Source: Borreliella japonica (lineage in GTDB: Bacteria; Spirochaetota; Spirochaetia; Borreliales; Borreliaceae). Taken from it: a DNA stretch of 64,000 bases. The translations under genes and the position numbers were made by a program. The stretch covers positions 58,730 through 122,729 of the forward strand of contig NZ_FMTE01000002.1 of the NCBI RefSeq assembly GCF_900099615.1. Reading direction: 5' to 3'. Of the stretch, positions 28,499 through 37,876 are shown one piece after another; the first letter of the stretch is position 1, and the number at the start of each line of letters is the position of its first letter. The notes beneath the pieces were generated by a model. That model was not told where the DNA came from and did not search any database. It was given only the letters and a program-made list of their open reading frames with translations.

Positions 28499-29296
28499 AT
28501 GATGAGAGCATTATGGACAGCGGCAAGTGGAATGACTGCACAACAATACAATGTAGACACAATTGCTAATAATCTTTCAAATGTGAATACTACGGGATTT
28601 AAAAAAATAAGAGCAGAATTTGAGGATTTAATTTATCAAACCCATAATAGAGCCGGAACTCCTGCAACTGAACATACTTTAAGACCTGTTGGCAATCAAG
28701 TTGGTCACGGAACAAAAATTGCTGCTACTCAGAGAATATTTGAACAAGGCAAAATGCAATCCACCAATTTACTTACTGATGTTGCTATCGAAGGAGATGG
28801 ATTTTACAAAATTCTTCTGCCTGATGGAACTTATGCATATACTAGAGATGGATCATTTAAAATCGATTCTAATCGAGAGCTAGTAACAAGCCAAGGATAC
28901 AAAGTATTGCCTAATATATTTTTCCCGGAAGAATATATTCAAAATTCAATTGCAATATCTGAACAAGGAATAGTGTCAGTAAAAATTGATGACAACAACG
29001 AACCGGTAGAACTTGGACAAATTGAAATATCAAGATTTGTTAATCCTGCGGGACTAAGTGCTATTGGAAGCAATTTATTCAAAGAAACAGCTGGATCAGG
29101 TCAAGAAATAGCAGGAATACCGGGAAGTGAAGGAATGGGAAAACTAAGACAAGGCATTCTTGAAATGTCGAATGTATCTATTGCTGAAGAAATGGTAACA
29201 ATGATAGTAGCTCAAAGGGCTTATGAAATAAACTCAAAGGCTATTCAAACTTCTGACAATATGCTAGGAATCGCAAATAATTTAAAAAGGCAATAA
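28499..29296 (+). CDS. flgG: Flagellar distal rod protein FlgG
   Basis: Forms the distal rod between inner membrane motor and hook. The 265-residue protein starts MMRALWTAASGMTAQQ and ends with the conserved AEEMVTMIVAQRAYEINSK segment; length is normal. AAGGAG lies 8 bases before the first ATG. It sits between flhO and flgA in one plus-strand unit. Confidence 0.97.
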   Translation: MMRALWTAASGMTAQQYNVDTIANNLSNVNTTGFKKIRAEFEDLIYQTHNRAGTPATEHTLRPVGNQVGHGTKIAATQRIFEQGKMQSTNLLTDVAIEGDGFYKILLPDGTYAYTRDGSFKIDSNRELVTSQGYKVLPNIFFPEEYIQNSIAISEQGIVSVKIDDNNEPVELGQIEISRFVNPAGLSAIGSNLFKETAGSGQEIAGIPGSEGMGKLRQGILEMSNVSIAEEMVTMIVAQRAYEINSKAIQTSDNMLGIANNLKRQ

Positions 29297-29297
29297 A

Positions 29298-29939
29298 ATA
29301 AAGAAAAAATTATTTATTTTTATTTTATTTTTCACAACAAGCTCAATTATGAGTGCTGCTCACAATTTGTGCTTCAATATTACTCCTAGTAAAACATATT
29401 TCTTTTCAAAAAAGTATTCAAAAATATGCAACAATCAAAGCTTATCAAAAATATATATCCCCCCACATTTAACAAAAAAATCAATAATTTTTGAAATGAT
29501 TTATTATATCACAAAAAATTTATCAAATGAAAATATCTATATACTTCAATTCAACTTTGATGAATCTGAAATAAACATAGACGACAAAGGCGACAAATTT
29601 TTCAAAAAAATAAAATTTAAAGTAAAAAGCAACAACTCATACAAAAATATTCCAATTCAAAAAACTCTAGTTTATTATGCAAAAAACTTTGAAAGTTACA
29701 AAAGACACAATTACATTAATATGTATATTGATATAATTGAGCCCATTGTATTTGCAAAAGAAAATCTAAAAAAAAATGAAATCCTTAATGAACACAACAT
29801 CTACTTTAAATACAAAATTAACACAACCGAAATAAATGATGTTTTAAGTCTGAATGAATTAAATAATAGTAAATATAAAGTTACACGCAACATAATCAAA
29901 AATGAAGAGATAAGATTAAACAAAGTGCAAAAAGAATAA
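29298..29939 (+). CDS. flgA: Flagellar P-ring assembly chaperone FlgA, unusual ATA start
   Basis: FlgA is a periplasmic chaperone for the P-ring protein FlgI. The C-terminal SAF-like domain (NLKKNEILNEHNIYFKYK, then VTRNIIKNEEIRL) supports the call. The first ordinary start is ATG at 29349, but it lies after the signal peptide: the same frame upstream encodes KKKLFIFILFF-TTSSIMSAA, a typical signal sequence. That frame reaches back to a stop at 29283-29285 with no ATG, GTG or TTG. An ATA at 29298 sits 7 bases after AAGG and 1 base after the flgG stop, exactly where a start should be. I therefore take 29298 as the likely start; 29349 is the conventional alternative. Confidence 0.8.
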   Translation: MKKKLFIFILFFTTSSIMSAAHNLCFNITPSKTYFFSKKYSKICNNQSLSKIYIPPHLTKKSIIFEMIYYITKNLSNENIYILQFNFDESEINIDDKGDKFFKKIKFKVKSNNSYKNIPIQKTLVYYAKNFESYKRHNYINMYIDIIEPIVFAKENLKKNEILNEHNIYFKYKINTTEINDVLSLNELNNSKYKVTRNIIKNEEIRLNKVQKE

Positions 29940-30042
29940 TATGCTTTATTTTTTTCCTTAAATCCAAAAATTATTAATTTTAATCCTTAATACAAACAAT
30001 ATTTAACAAATCAAAGATTAATTAGCAATTTACCGAAAAAAG

Positions 30043-30070
30043 TTTCATTTATTACAATAATTGATATAAA
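30043..30070 (+). promoter_or_regulatory. Possible sigma-70 promoter for flgI-flgJ(-rpoS)
   Basis: TTTCAT (30043-30048), a 16-base spacer and TATAAA (30065-30070) lie 40 bases before the flgI start. The 170-base gap after flgA suggests a new transcription unit. Read-through from here would give the long rpoS transcript reported in B. burgdorferi, since no terminator is seen between flgJ and rpoS. Confidence 0.4.
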
Positions 30071-30109
30071 ATGATAGATGCTAAATGAATAAAACAAATA
30101 GAGTAAAAA

Positions 30110-31108
30110 ATGGACAAACTAATGTTAATGTTAATTGCATTTGCAACAAGCTTATTAGCCCAAACAAACAAAGCTTCAACAGAACTAAAAGTAGAACAAT
30201 CATTTAACGACAACCTGTCTGAAAGCGTAAAATTAAAAGATATTTCAAATATTAGCCCCACAAACACAAATTTTTTAACAGGCATTGGAATAGTAGTGGG
30301 TCTTGCTGGAAAAGGAGACTCTCTAAAACAAAAAGACCTTATAAGTAAAATTATAGAAGAAAACAATACAATAGATGAAATAAGCTCTAATAGCATAGAA
30401 AGCAAAAATATTGCACTAGTAAATGTCATCCTCCAAGTAAAAGGTAATCCAATCAAAGGCTCAAAACATAAAGCTTTCATTGCACCAATATTAGACTCAA
30501 AAGATCTAACAAATGGAATACTTTTAAAAACAGATATTAAAAATAAAGAAGGAGAAATAATAGCAATTGCATCAGGAATTATACAGACCAATAACAAATT
30601 AAAAGGATCTGAATATACTCTAGATAGCGTAATAATAAATGAGAATCAAAATATTAACTACAGTTATAATGTAATTCTTAAAAAAGGAGATTATACGTTA
30701 ATAAATAGAATTCACAAAATATTGGCCTCTAAGAAAATCAACAACGAAATTAAATCAGATAGCACAATAGAAATAGAAGCAAAAAACATGAGTCTATTAG
30801 AAGAGATTGAGAATATTAAAATAGAAACTAATCCTAAGATACTAATAGACAAAAAAAATGGTATTATCCTAGCAAGTGAAAATGCAACAATAGGAACGTT
30901 TACGTTTTCTATTGAAAAAGACAATCAAAATATTTTAAATGACAATAATAAAACAACAATTCAAATAAACTCAATGAAATTAAATGAATTCTTATTGAAA
31001 AATTCCGACAATCTTAGCAATAAAGAATTAATTCAAATAATTCAAGCTGCACAAAAAATCAATAAATTAAATGGGGAACTTATCTTGGAGGAAATTGATG
31101 GAAACTAA
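30110..31108 (+). CDS. flgI: Flagellar P-ring protein FlgI
   Basis: The 332-residue protein has a signal peptide (about 1-18), the FlgI start LKDISNISPTNTNFLTGIG followed by VVGLAGKGDS (about 45-72), and the C-terminal KLNGELILEE. It forms the P-ring around the rod; Lyme spirochaetes lack the L-ring because flagella stay in the periplasm. Its 3' end overlaps flgJ by 11 bases. Confidence 0.95.
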   Translation: MDKLMLMLIAFATSLLAQTNKASTELKVEQSFNDNLSESVKLKDISNISPTNTNFLTGIGIVVGLAGKGDSLKQKDLISKIIEENNTIDEISSNSIESKNIALVNVILQVKGNPIKGSKHKAFIAPILDSKDLTNGILLKTDIKNKEGEIIAIASGIIQTNNKLKGSEYTLDSVIINENQNINYSYNVILKKGDYTLINRIHKILASKKINNEIKSDSTIEIEAKNMSLLEEIENIKIETNPKILIDKKNGIILASENATIGTFTFSIEKDNQNILNDNNKTTIQINSMKLNEFLLKNSDNLSNKELIQIIQAAQKINKLNGELILEEIDGN

Positions 31109-31418
31109 AATTAATTCACAAAATCTAAAATTTAAAAGTCAAATAAATAACTTTAAAAATCCCACAGAAATAAAAAAGGCTTTTAAAAAAGACGAAGAAC
31201 TTCGAAAAGCTTCCTTAGAATTTGAAGCTATATTTATCAAGCAAATGCTTGAAAGCATGAAAAAAACTCTTAACAAAAATCAAAATCTGCTAAACGGGGG
31301 CCAAGTAGAAGAAATTTTTGAAGACATGCTTTACGAACAAAGGGCAAAACAAATAGCACAATCTCAAAGCTTTGGAATTGCCAATTTAATTTATAATCAA
31401 TTGCAAAAAAATAAATAA
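31098..31418 (+). CDS. flgJ: Single-domain FlgJ rod-capping protein
   Basis: The 106-residue protein matches only the N-terminal rod-binding domain of FlgJ (ASLEFEAIFIKQMLESM, then LYEQRAKQIAQSQSFGIANLIYNQL). The muramidase domain of enteric FlgJ is absent, as in other spirochaetes. The start ATG at 31098 has GGAGG 6 bases upstream and overlaps flgI by 11 bases; an upstream in-frame ATG at 31071 has no ribosome site. rpoS begins 141 bases downstream. Confidence 0.88.
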   Translation: METKINSQNLKFKSQINNFKNPTEIKKAFKKDEELRKASLEFEAIFIKQMLESMKKTLNKNQNLLNGGQVEEIFEDMLYEQRAKQIAQSQSFGIANLIYNQLQKNK

Positions 31419-31481
31419 TTTGAAAAACATTTCTTCCTTAAAATTATATCCAATTTAACTTAAAAATAGTTTTAAACTAAA

Positions 31482-31499
31482 TTGGCACAATTTTTGCAT
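31482..31499 (+). promoter_or_regulatory. Sigma-54 (-24/-12) promoter of rpoS
   Basis: TTGGCAC (31482-31488), 5 bases, then TTGCAT (31494-31499): an exact match to the TGGCAC-N5-TTGCA sigma-54 consensus. It lies 60 bases before the rpoS start. In B. burgdorferi this promoter is known to be used by RpoN with Rrp2, whose gene is in this window. Confidence 0.92.
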
Positions 31500-31559
31500 G
31501 GAAGTCAAGTATAAAAACTTAATCACAATATTCAAGAAAGGGGAGAAAAATATACTAAT

Positions 31560-32360
31560 ATGAATATATTTAGCAACGAGGATTTAAACATATATTTAAA
31601 GTCGGTAAGAGAGCATAAGCTAATTACTCATGAAGAAGAAATTAAACTTGCAGGACAAATACAAAGAGGCAGCGCAAAAGCAAAAAATAAAATGATAAAC
31701 GCAAATTTGCGACTTGTTTTAAAAATAATAAAAAGATATGCGGGTAAAGGGCTAAAAATTGAGGACTTAATTCAAGAAGGCAACTTGGAATTAATAAGAG
31801 CCGCTGAAAAATACGACCCTAATAAAAACACTAAATTTTCAACTTATGCATCGTTCTGGATCAAGCAATCTCTACAAAGAGCATTAAACACTAAAACTAG
31901 ATTGGTAAAAGTTCCATACAGAAAAGAAAATCTGATACTACAAATAAATAAATATTTAACAGAAGAAGAAAAATCACCCAAAAAAGAAGAAATAATGAAA
32001 AGATTCAATCTATCTCCTGCTCAATACATAAAAATTATTCCTTATCTTGAAAAAGAATATTCTCTGGATAAAGAAATAGAGGGATCTGAAAATTCAACAC
32101 TCTTGAATCTATACGAAGATAATTCTTTTAACCCTGAAATTACTCTTGAGCAAGACTCAACACTAAAACACTTGAATTATGTACTTGAAACAAAATTAAC
32201 TGAAAAAGAAAGATACATAATCAAAAAAAGATACAACCTGGACAATAGCCCTAAAAAAAGCACCTTAAAAGATATTTCAACAGAACTTGGAATATCATCA
32301 GAAACTGTAAGACAAATTGAAAAAAGAGTTCTTAAAAAACTAAAGGCAGAGATAAATTAA
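31560..32360 (+). CDS. rpoS: Alternative sigma factor RpoS
   Basis: RpoS switches on mammalian-infection genes in Lyme spirochaetes. The 266-residue protein has sigma regions 2 (KFSTYASFWIKQSLQRAL), 3 and 4 (TLKDISTELGISSETVRQIEKR). Region 2 reads DLIQEGNLELIRA; the residue at 77 is Glu where nearly all sigma-70 family proteins have Gly. The ribosome site GGGGAG (31540-31545) is 14 bases from the ATG, unusually far. Expression: sigma-54 promoter at 31482-31499, perhaps also read-through from flgI. Confidence 0.96.
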   Translation: MNIFSNEDLNIYLKSVREHKLITHEEEIKLAGQIQRGSAKAKNKMINANLRLVLKIIKRYAGKGLKIEDLIQEGNLELIRAAEKYDPNKNTKFSTYASFWIKQSLQRALNTKTRLVKVPYRKENLILQINKYLTEEEKSPKKEEIMKRFNLSPAQYIKIIPYLEKEYSLDKEIEGSENSTLLNLYEDNSFNPEITLEQDSTLKHLNYVLETKLTEKERYIIKKRYNLDNSPKKSTLKDISTELGISSETVRQIEKRVLKKLKAEIN

Positions 32361-32365
32361 CATTG

Positions 32366-32414
32366 ACATTCATGACATGTTCTGGTCTACTTGTAAGTCA
32401 GTGGTCATGAATGT
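32366..32414 (+). promoter_or_regulatory. 11-bp inverted repeat spanning the next gene's start codon
   Basis: ACATTCATGAC (32366-32376) pairs with GTCATGAATGT (32404-32414) around a 27-base loop. The left arm begins 5 bases after the rpoS stop; the right arm contains the ATG (32411-32413) of the deacetylase-like gene. T-rich DNA follows. It could be the rpoS terminator, or a hairpin that hides the start codon of the next gene. Confidence 0.55.
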
Positions 32415-33277
32415 TTATATTTTATATTAAAAAAAATAAATTTATTATAATTTCTATTATTATTGCAACAGCTCAAGCATTTACAAGCTTTTTCTATTTT
32501 AACAACAATTCAAAAATTGTAAATGCACCATTTAAAGACAGGTTTCAAAAAATACAAAAAGACGACTTAATAATAAAAAGTAACAAAGAAAATCAAAAAG
32601 CCAGAATAAGGCCTAAATTTTACTTAATCATCGACGATGTGGGATATGATGAATTCATGTTAGAACAATTTATAAAACTTAATCTTGAAATAAATTATGC
32701 TATTATTCCATTTTTACCAAAATCAATGAGTTTATACAAAAAACTAAAAAATAGCAACAAGACAGTAATAATACATTTCCCAATGCAATCAAAACATAGA
32801 AATTCAATAGAAAAATTTCATATAAACATAAAAGATAAAAAGGAAGAAATACACAAAAAAATTGAAAAAACATTTAAAAAGTATCCTGATGCAAAAATAA
32901 TGAACAATCACATGGGTAGTTTAATCACTTCAAATAAAGATTTGATGAAAATCATTTTGATAAAGCTTAAAGAAATTAACAGATATTTTTTCGACAGCGT
33001 AACTATTGCAGGAAACGTACCAGAAACAATAGGTAAAGAAATTGGAATTAGAGTAGAAAGAAGAGACGTATTTCTTGACAGCAAAGATACAGAAGAGTCT
33101 GTACTCAAAGAACTTGAAAAAGCAAAAAATATTGCCAGAAAACGTGGAATAGTAAGGGTAATTGGACACATTTGGTCTAAAAATACACTAAAAGTCCTTG
33201 AAAAAGAAGAGCCCAATTTAAACCAGGAATTCGAATTTGACAACTTATTAAATCTCTACGAGGAAACAATCAGATGA
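32411..33277 (+). CDS. Divergent polysaccharide deacetylase family protein (YibQ/DUF610 type)
   Basis: The 288-residue protein has an N-terminal membrane anchor (about 10-28) and the divergent deacetylase pattern: IIDDVGYDE (about 75), [16 protein letters not shown] (about 164) and RRDVFLDS (about 216). The family is related to carbohydrate deacetylases; its substrate is not known to me. The start is buried in the hairpin 32366-32414 and lacks a clear ribosome site. It overlaps tsaD by 4 bases. Confidence 0.88.
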   Translation: MFIFYIKKNKFIIISIIIATAQAFTSFFYFNNNSKIVNAPFKDRFQKIQKDDLIIKSNKENQKARIRPKFYLIIDDVGYDEFMLEQFIKLNLEINYAIIPFLPKSMSLYKKLKNSNKTVIIHFPMQSKHRNSIEKFHINIKDKKEEIHKKIEKTFKKYPDAKIMNNHMGSLITSNKDLMKIILIKLKEINRYFFDSVTIAGNVPETIGKEIGIRVERRDVFLDSKDTEESVLKELEKAKNIARKRGIVRVIGHIWSKNTLKVLEKEEPNLNQEFEFDNLLNLYEETIR

Positions 33278-34290
33278 AAGTGCTTGGAATAGAAACTTCT
33301 TGTGACGACTGTTGCATAGCTGTAGTAGAAAACGGCATTCGTATTTTAAGCAATATAAAATTAAATCAAAAAGAACATAAAAAATATTACGGCGTAGTGC
33401 CTGAAATTGCATCAAGGCTTCATACTGAAGCTATTATGTCTGTTTGTATAAAAGCACTCAAAAAGGCAAATACTAAAATATCTGAAATTGACTTAATAGC
33501 TGTAACATCCAGACCTGGACTTATTGGGTCTTTAATAGTGGGATTAAACTTTGCCAAAGGTCTAGCAATTTCATTAAAAAAACCTATTATTTGCATTGAC
33601 CACATCTTAGGCCATCTTTATGCCCCTTTAATGCATTCAAAAATAGAATATCCATTTATATCCCTATTATTAAGCGGTGGACATACATTGATTGCTAAAC
33701 AAAAAAATTTCGATGATGTTGAAATACTTGGAAGAACTCTAGATGATTCTTGTGGAGAAGCTTTTGACAAAGTAGCAAAACATTATGATATGGGATTTCC
33801 AGGGGGTCCAAACATCGAAGAAATGTCTAAAAATGGAGATGAAAATACATTTAAATTTCCAGTTACCACCTTTAGAAAAAAAGAAAACTGGTATGATTTT
33901 TCATACTCCGGACTAAAAACAGCTTGCATACACCAACTCGAAAAATTCAAAAGCAAAGATAACCCAACAACAAAAAACAATATAGCTGCAAGTTTCCAAA
34001 AAGCTGCCTTTGAAAATCTAATAACCCCACTAAAAAGGGCAATAAAAGATACTCAAATCAACAAATTGGTAATAGCGGGGGGTGTTGCAAGCAATTTATA
34101 CCTAAGAGAAAAAATAGATAGACTTAAAATACAAACTTATTATCCTCCACTTGATCTTTGTACAGATAATGGAGCAATGATTGCGGGACTTGGATTTAAT
34201 ATGTATCTAAAATACGGAGAAAGCCCAATCGAAATTGATGCAAATTCAAGAATAGAAAATTATAAAAACCAGTATAAGGGGAAAAAATAA
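33274..34290 (+). CDS. tsaD: tRNA N6-threonylcarbamoyladenosine transferase TsaD (Gcp)
   Basis: Transfers the threonylcarbamoyl group to A37 of ANN-decoding tRNAs. The 338-residue protein begins [15 protein letters not shown]; metal ligands H110 and H114 lie in DHILGHLY, and the ASNLYLR and [10 protein letters not shown] motifs follow. It overlaps the deacetylase-like gene by 4 bases and the kinase by 1. Confidence 0.96.
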   Translation: MKVLGIETSCDDCCIAVVENGIRILSNIKLNQKEHKKYYGVVPEIASRLHTEAIMSVCIKALKKANTKISEIDLIAVTSRPGLIGSLIVGLNFAKGLAISLKKPIICIDHILGHLYAPLMHSKIEYPFISLLLSGGHTLIAKQKNFDDVEILGRTLDDSCGEAFDKVAKHYDMGFPGGPNIEEMSKNGDENTFKFPVTTFRKKENWYDFSYSGLKTACIHQLEKFKSKDNPTTKNNIAASFQKAAFENLITPLKRAIKDTQINKLVIAGGVASNLYLREKIDRLKIQTYYPPLDLCTDNGAMIAGLGFNMYLKYGESPIEIDANSRIENYKNQYKGKK

Positions 34291-35084
34291 TGAAAAGAAT
34301 TTTAGCAATGCATGATATTTCAAGTATGGGAAGAACATCTCTCACAATATGCATACCGGTAATATCTTCGTTTAATATGCAAGTGTGTCCTTTTGTAACA
34401 GCTGTCCTTTCTGCTTCAACAGCTTATAAAAAATTTGAAATGGTGGATTTAACTGACCATTTGGAAAAATTTATCAAGATATGGAAAGAACAAAATGAAC
34501 ATTTTGACATACTCTATACAGGATTTCTGGGAAGCGAAACGCAACAAACAATAATAGAAAAAATAATTAACTTGATAAAATTTGAAAAAATTGTAATTGA
34601 CCCTGTATTTGCTGACAATGGAAAAATTTACCCTATATTTGATAATAAAATAATTGGTGGATTTAGAAAAATCATAAAATATGCAAACATAATAACACCC
34701 AATATCACAGAGCTTGAAATGCTAAGCAAAAGGACACAACTTAATAACAAAGATGCCATCATAAAAGCAATATCAAATCTTGATACAAAAGGAGTAGTAG
34801 TAGTTACAAGCATCAAAAAAGGAGATCTTTTAGGAAATATTTGCTACAATCCCAAAAGCAAAGAATACTCGGAGTTTTTCTTAGAAAGATTAGAACAAAA
34901 TTTCAGTGGAACGGGAGATTTATTTACTAGTTTGCTTATAGGATACTTAGAAAAATTTGAAATAGAACAGGCCTTGGAAAAAACAACAAAAGCTATTCAC
35001 TTAATAATAAAAGATTCGATTAAAGAAAATGTCTTAAAAAAAGAAGGAGTTCGGATTGAAAATTTTTTAAAAAATACATTTTGA
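34290..35084 (+). CDS. pdxK: Pyridoxal/pyridoxamine kinase
   Basis: A 264-residue PfkB/ribokinase-type kinase of the pyridoxal kinase group: HDISSMGRTSL at the N-terminus, DPVFADNGKIY, ITPNITELEML, and FSGTGDLFTSL with the catalytic aspartate (about residue 210). It probably makes pyridoxal phosphate from salvaged vitamers. It overlaps the tsaD stop by one base and is followed by a clear terminator. Confidence 0.87.
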   Translation: MKRILAMHDISSMGRTSLTICIPVISSFNMQVCPFVTAVLSASTAYKKFEMVDLTDHLEKFIKIWKEQNEHFDILYTGFLGSETQQTIIEKIINLIKFEKIVIDPVFADNGKIYPIFDNKIIGGFRKIIKYANIITPNITELEMLSKRTQLNNKDAIIKAISNLDTKGVVVVTSIKKGDLLGNICYNPKSKEYSEFFLERLEQNFSGTGDLFTSLLIGYLEKFEIEQALEKTTKAIHLIIKDSIKENVLKKEGVRIENFLKNTF

Positions 35085-35095
35085 ATTTAAATTTC

Positions 35096-35138
35096 ATTAG
35101 ATTCAATTTTAAAGATTGAATATTGAATCTAATTTTTT
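35096..35138 (+). terminator. Rho-independent terminator after pdxK
   Basis: ATTAGATTCAA (35096-35106) pairs exactly with TTGAATCTAAT (35123-35133), followed by TTTTTT. A second, mutually exclusive stem is possible because ATTGAAT occurs twice (35115-35121 and 35122-35128) and either copy can pair with ATTCAAT at 35101-35107. It closes the flgI-to-pdxK strand run. The remaining gap to murG shows no gene. Confidence 0.7.
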
Positions 35139-35240
35139 AATACAAAGGGAAATTTGCATTGCAATATAATATTAAAATAAAGTACACAAAAAATTTATTA
35201 CAAAGCAAATGATCTATTGTTTTTATGAGTAAAAAAATAT

Positions 35241-36332
35241 ATGTCAAATAAAAAAATAATATTTTTTACAGGAGGTGGGACTGGAGGTCACGTATTTCCA
35301 GGAATATCCATAATACAAAAATTAAAAGAACTTGACAATGAAATTGAATTTTTTTGGATAGGCAAAAAAAATTCTATAGAAGAAAGATTGATAAAAGAAC
35401 AAAACAATATTAAATTTATTTCGGTCCCATGCGGAAAACTTAGACGCTATTTTTCTTTTAAAAACTTTACTGACTTTTTCAAAGTAATACTTGGAATAAT
35501 AAAAAGCTTTTACGTTTTAAAAAAATATAACCCTCAGATTGTCTATGCAACTGGGGGATTTGTATCAACTCCTACAATTATTGCATCTAGTTTGCTAAAA
35601 ATAAAAAGAATAACCCATGAAATGGACCTAGATCCCGGACTTGCAACAAAAATTAACTCTAAATTTGCAAACAAAATACACATAAGTTTCAAAGAAAGTG
35701 AAAAATACTTTAAAAACCACAAAAAAATTATTTACACGGGATCTCCCATAAGAAAAGAGTTTTTAACTCCAAATCCCAAAATCATCAAACAATTAACTCA
35801 AAACACTAACAAACCAATTGTTAGCATACTTGGGGGATCTCTTGGTGCTAATGCTTTAAACAATCTTGCACTTCGTATTAAAAAGGATACAAAGATCTAC
35901 TTAGTCCATCAATCGGGGAAAAACTTAAATGACCTAAAAGAAGACAATTATTTAAGAAGACAATTTTTTAACGCACAAGAAATGGCAAGCATAGTTAAAT
36001 TTTCCAATATAATAATAAGCAGAGCTGGGGCTGGAGCAATAAAAGAATTTGCAAATGCTTGCGCATGTGTAATTTTGATTCCATTTAAAAAAGGCTCTAG
36101 AGGAGATCAAATTAAAAATGCAAAATTACTAAAAAATCAAAATGCCTGCATTTATATAGATGAAGATGAAATTTTAAATACAAATATTTTGAAAATTATA
36201 AAAGAAACTTTAAAAGATACAGAAAAAATCAACTCTCTAAAAGCAAATATCAAAAAATTCAATAATAAGCATTCTTCAACTTTAATAGCCAAATTACTAA
36301 TAAAAGATATTAAGGAGACAAAATCCAAATGA
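35241..36332 (+). CDS. murG: MurG, lipid II-forming GlcNAc transferase
   Basis: Adds N-acetylglucosamine to lipid I at the inner membrane. The 363-residue protein has [11 protein letters not shown] (residues 11-21), the second glycine-rich loop [10 protein letters not shown] (about 193) and the [12 protein letters not shown] donor-site motif (about 255). It heads a unit of tightly packed genes murG, cvpA-like, holB, hk2 and rrp2. Confidence 0.96.
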   Translation: MSNKKIIFFTGGGTGGHVFPGISIIQKLKELDNEIEFFWIGKKNSIEERLIKEQNNIKFISVPCGKLRRYFSFKNFTDFFKVILGIIKSFYVLKKYNPQIVYATGGFVSTPTIIASSLLKIKRITHEMDLDPGLATKINSKFANKIHISFKESEKYFKNHKKIIYTGSPIRKEFLTPNPKIIKQLTQNTNKPIVSILGGSLGANALNNLALRIKKDTKIYLVHQSGKNLNDLKEDNYLRRQFFNAQEMASIVKFSNIIISRAGAGAIKEFANACACVILIPFKKGSRGDQIKNAKLLKNQNACIYIDEDEILNTNILKIIKETLKDTEKINSLKANIKKFNNKHSSTLIAKLLIKDIKETKSK

Positions 36333-36817
36333 TAGCAAACGATCCTGTAAAAATAACCGGAATAGTAGACATACTAATAATAATAATTTTTACATCTTTA
36401 GGATTTAGAGGATTTTTAAGAGGATTTATTAAAGAAATTAGCGGATTTGCCGAAGTTTTTGTTTTAATACTACTACTTTACAAAAAAACTGAAGAGTTTA
36501 GAAGACTGGTTGAACCTATTATTGAATTATCCTATATTCAAGCACTACTTGTATTTTTTCTGCTCATACATATAGGATTTTTGATACTGCAATCCCTAAT
36601 AGAATCAATAATAAGTCAACTTAAATTATTATTCTTCAATAGAATACTAGGCTTAGTACTTGGTCTACTTGAAGCTTTTGGAATAATTGCAATCGTGGTT
36701 TACATAATACACTCACAACAAATATTTAAACCTGAATATTTTCTAAAAGAAAGCAAACTTCTTGATTATTTAACCCCCGGAATAAACTATCTCTTTAAAA
36801 TCTCAAAAACAAAATAA
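36329..36817 (+). CDS. CvpA-family membrane protein
   Basis: A 162-residue protein with four predicted membrane helices and the CvpA-type opening [20 protein letters not shown] (20 residues; about 14-33). CvpA proteins are linked to colicin V export and envelope stress; the exact role is unknown. The ATG overlaps the murG stop by 4 bases. Confidence 0.85.
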   Translation: MIANDPVKITGIVDILIIIIFTSLGFRGFLRGFIKEISGFAEVFVLILLLYKKTEEFRRLVEPIIELSYIQALLVFFLLIHIGFLILQSLIESIISQLKLLFFNRILGLVLGLLEAFGIIAIVVYIIHSQQIFKPEYFLKESKLLDYLTPGINYLFKISKTK

Positions 36818-36829
36818 AAGGAAACAACA

Positions 36830-37876
36830 ATGACAATACTTCCCAAGATTGCCAAAGACATAATAAACGAATATGATCAAAAAATATTGCCAAATGCAAT
36901 TCTTTTGCTGGGAGAAAAGTTTTCGTCAAAAAAGGCCAGCGCAATTGAGATTGCAAAAAAAATATTAAACGAAAAAAACTTAACAAACCCTAATTTGCTC
37001 ATTTTCTCAAATCTAGATACAATAGAAGCAAAAGCACACCTTTTTACAAATTCGCATAAGATAGTAAATAAATACTTAGAATACATTAAAACTGTAATTT
37101 TTACTAAATGTTATTTCAGTAATGAAAAAAATTTGAAAAAAATAGAGAAAAATATCAACTACATTAATTCTGTTTATTATCAAAAAGAATATAATATAAA
37201 CATAAAAAATGAACTTATAAAAAATATAGAAAATATAAACAAAGAACTAAATCATAGTATCACTGTTTATGATGTAAAAAAAATTCAAACTTGGATTTTT
37301 TCTGAAAAAGAAAAACCAAAGGTAATCTACATAAACGAAATCGAAAATTTATCATTTAATGTACACAACTCGCTTTTAAAAATACTAGAAGAGCCTCCTT
37401 CAAATATTTACTTTATCTTATCAGCAAGAAATAAGAACAAAATACCAAAAACAATACTTTCAAGACTTAGAATCTACAATTTTACAAAACCAGAAAGAAT
37501 ATTAGAAGTTAAAAGATTTAAAGAAAGCTTTCTAATAAACGAGGATATAACAATTGAGGAGTATTTCACCTCATTTTACAAAGAAGAAAGTAAAAAAATA
37601 AAAAAAGAATCAATAAAAATTTTAAATATAATAAAAGAAAAAAAATCCATATTTAATCTTGAAGAAATCGAATTTATAAAAGATGATCAAAGCTTTAAAA
37701 TATTTTTAAACGAACTTACAATTAACATTAGAAAAGATTTTTTAGAAAACAAGATAAATATTAACCAATATCTAAAATATACAGAATATTTGAAAAATGT
37801 TTACAAATATCGCCCTTATAATCAAAATAAAAAATTAATAATAGAAAACTTGATGCTAAATTACGAAGAGATATGA
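36830..37876 (+). CDS. holB: DNA polymerase III delta-prime-like subunit
   Basis: The 348-residue protein has the clamp-loader core VIYINEIENLSFNVHNSLLKI, then LEEPPSNIYFIL and IPKTILSRLRIY (about 165-220), typical of delta-prime. The N-terminal P-loop is degenerate (GEKFSSKKAS) as in other delta-prime subunits, and the zinc cysteines of the E. coli protein are missing. It lies 12 bases behind the cvpA-like gene and overlaps hk2 by 4 bases. Confidence 0.87.
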   Translation: MTILPKIAKDIINEYDQKILPNAILLLGEKFSSKKASAIEIAKKILNEKNLTNPNLLIFSNLDTIEAKAHLFTNSHKIVNKYLEYIKTVIFTKCYFSNEKNLKKIEKNINYINSVYYQKEYNINIKNELIKNIENINKELNHSITVYDVKKIQTWIFSEKEKPKVIYINEIENLSFNVHNSLLKILEEPPSNIYFILSARNKNKIPKTILSRLRIYNFTKPERILEVKRFKESFLINEDITIEEYFTSFYKEESKKIKKESIKILNIIKEKKSIFNLEEIEFIKDDQSFKIFLNELTINIRKDFLENKININQYLKYTEYLKNVYKYRPYNQNKKLIIENLMLNYEEI

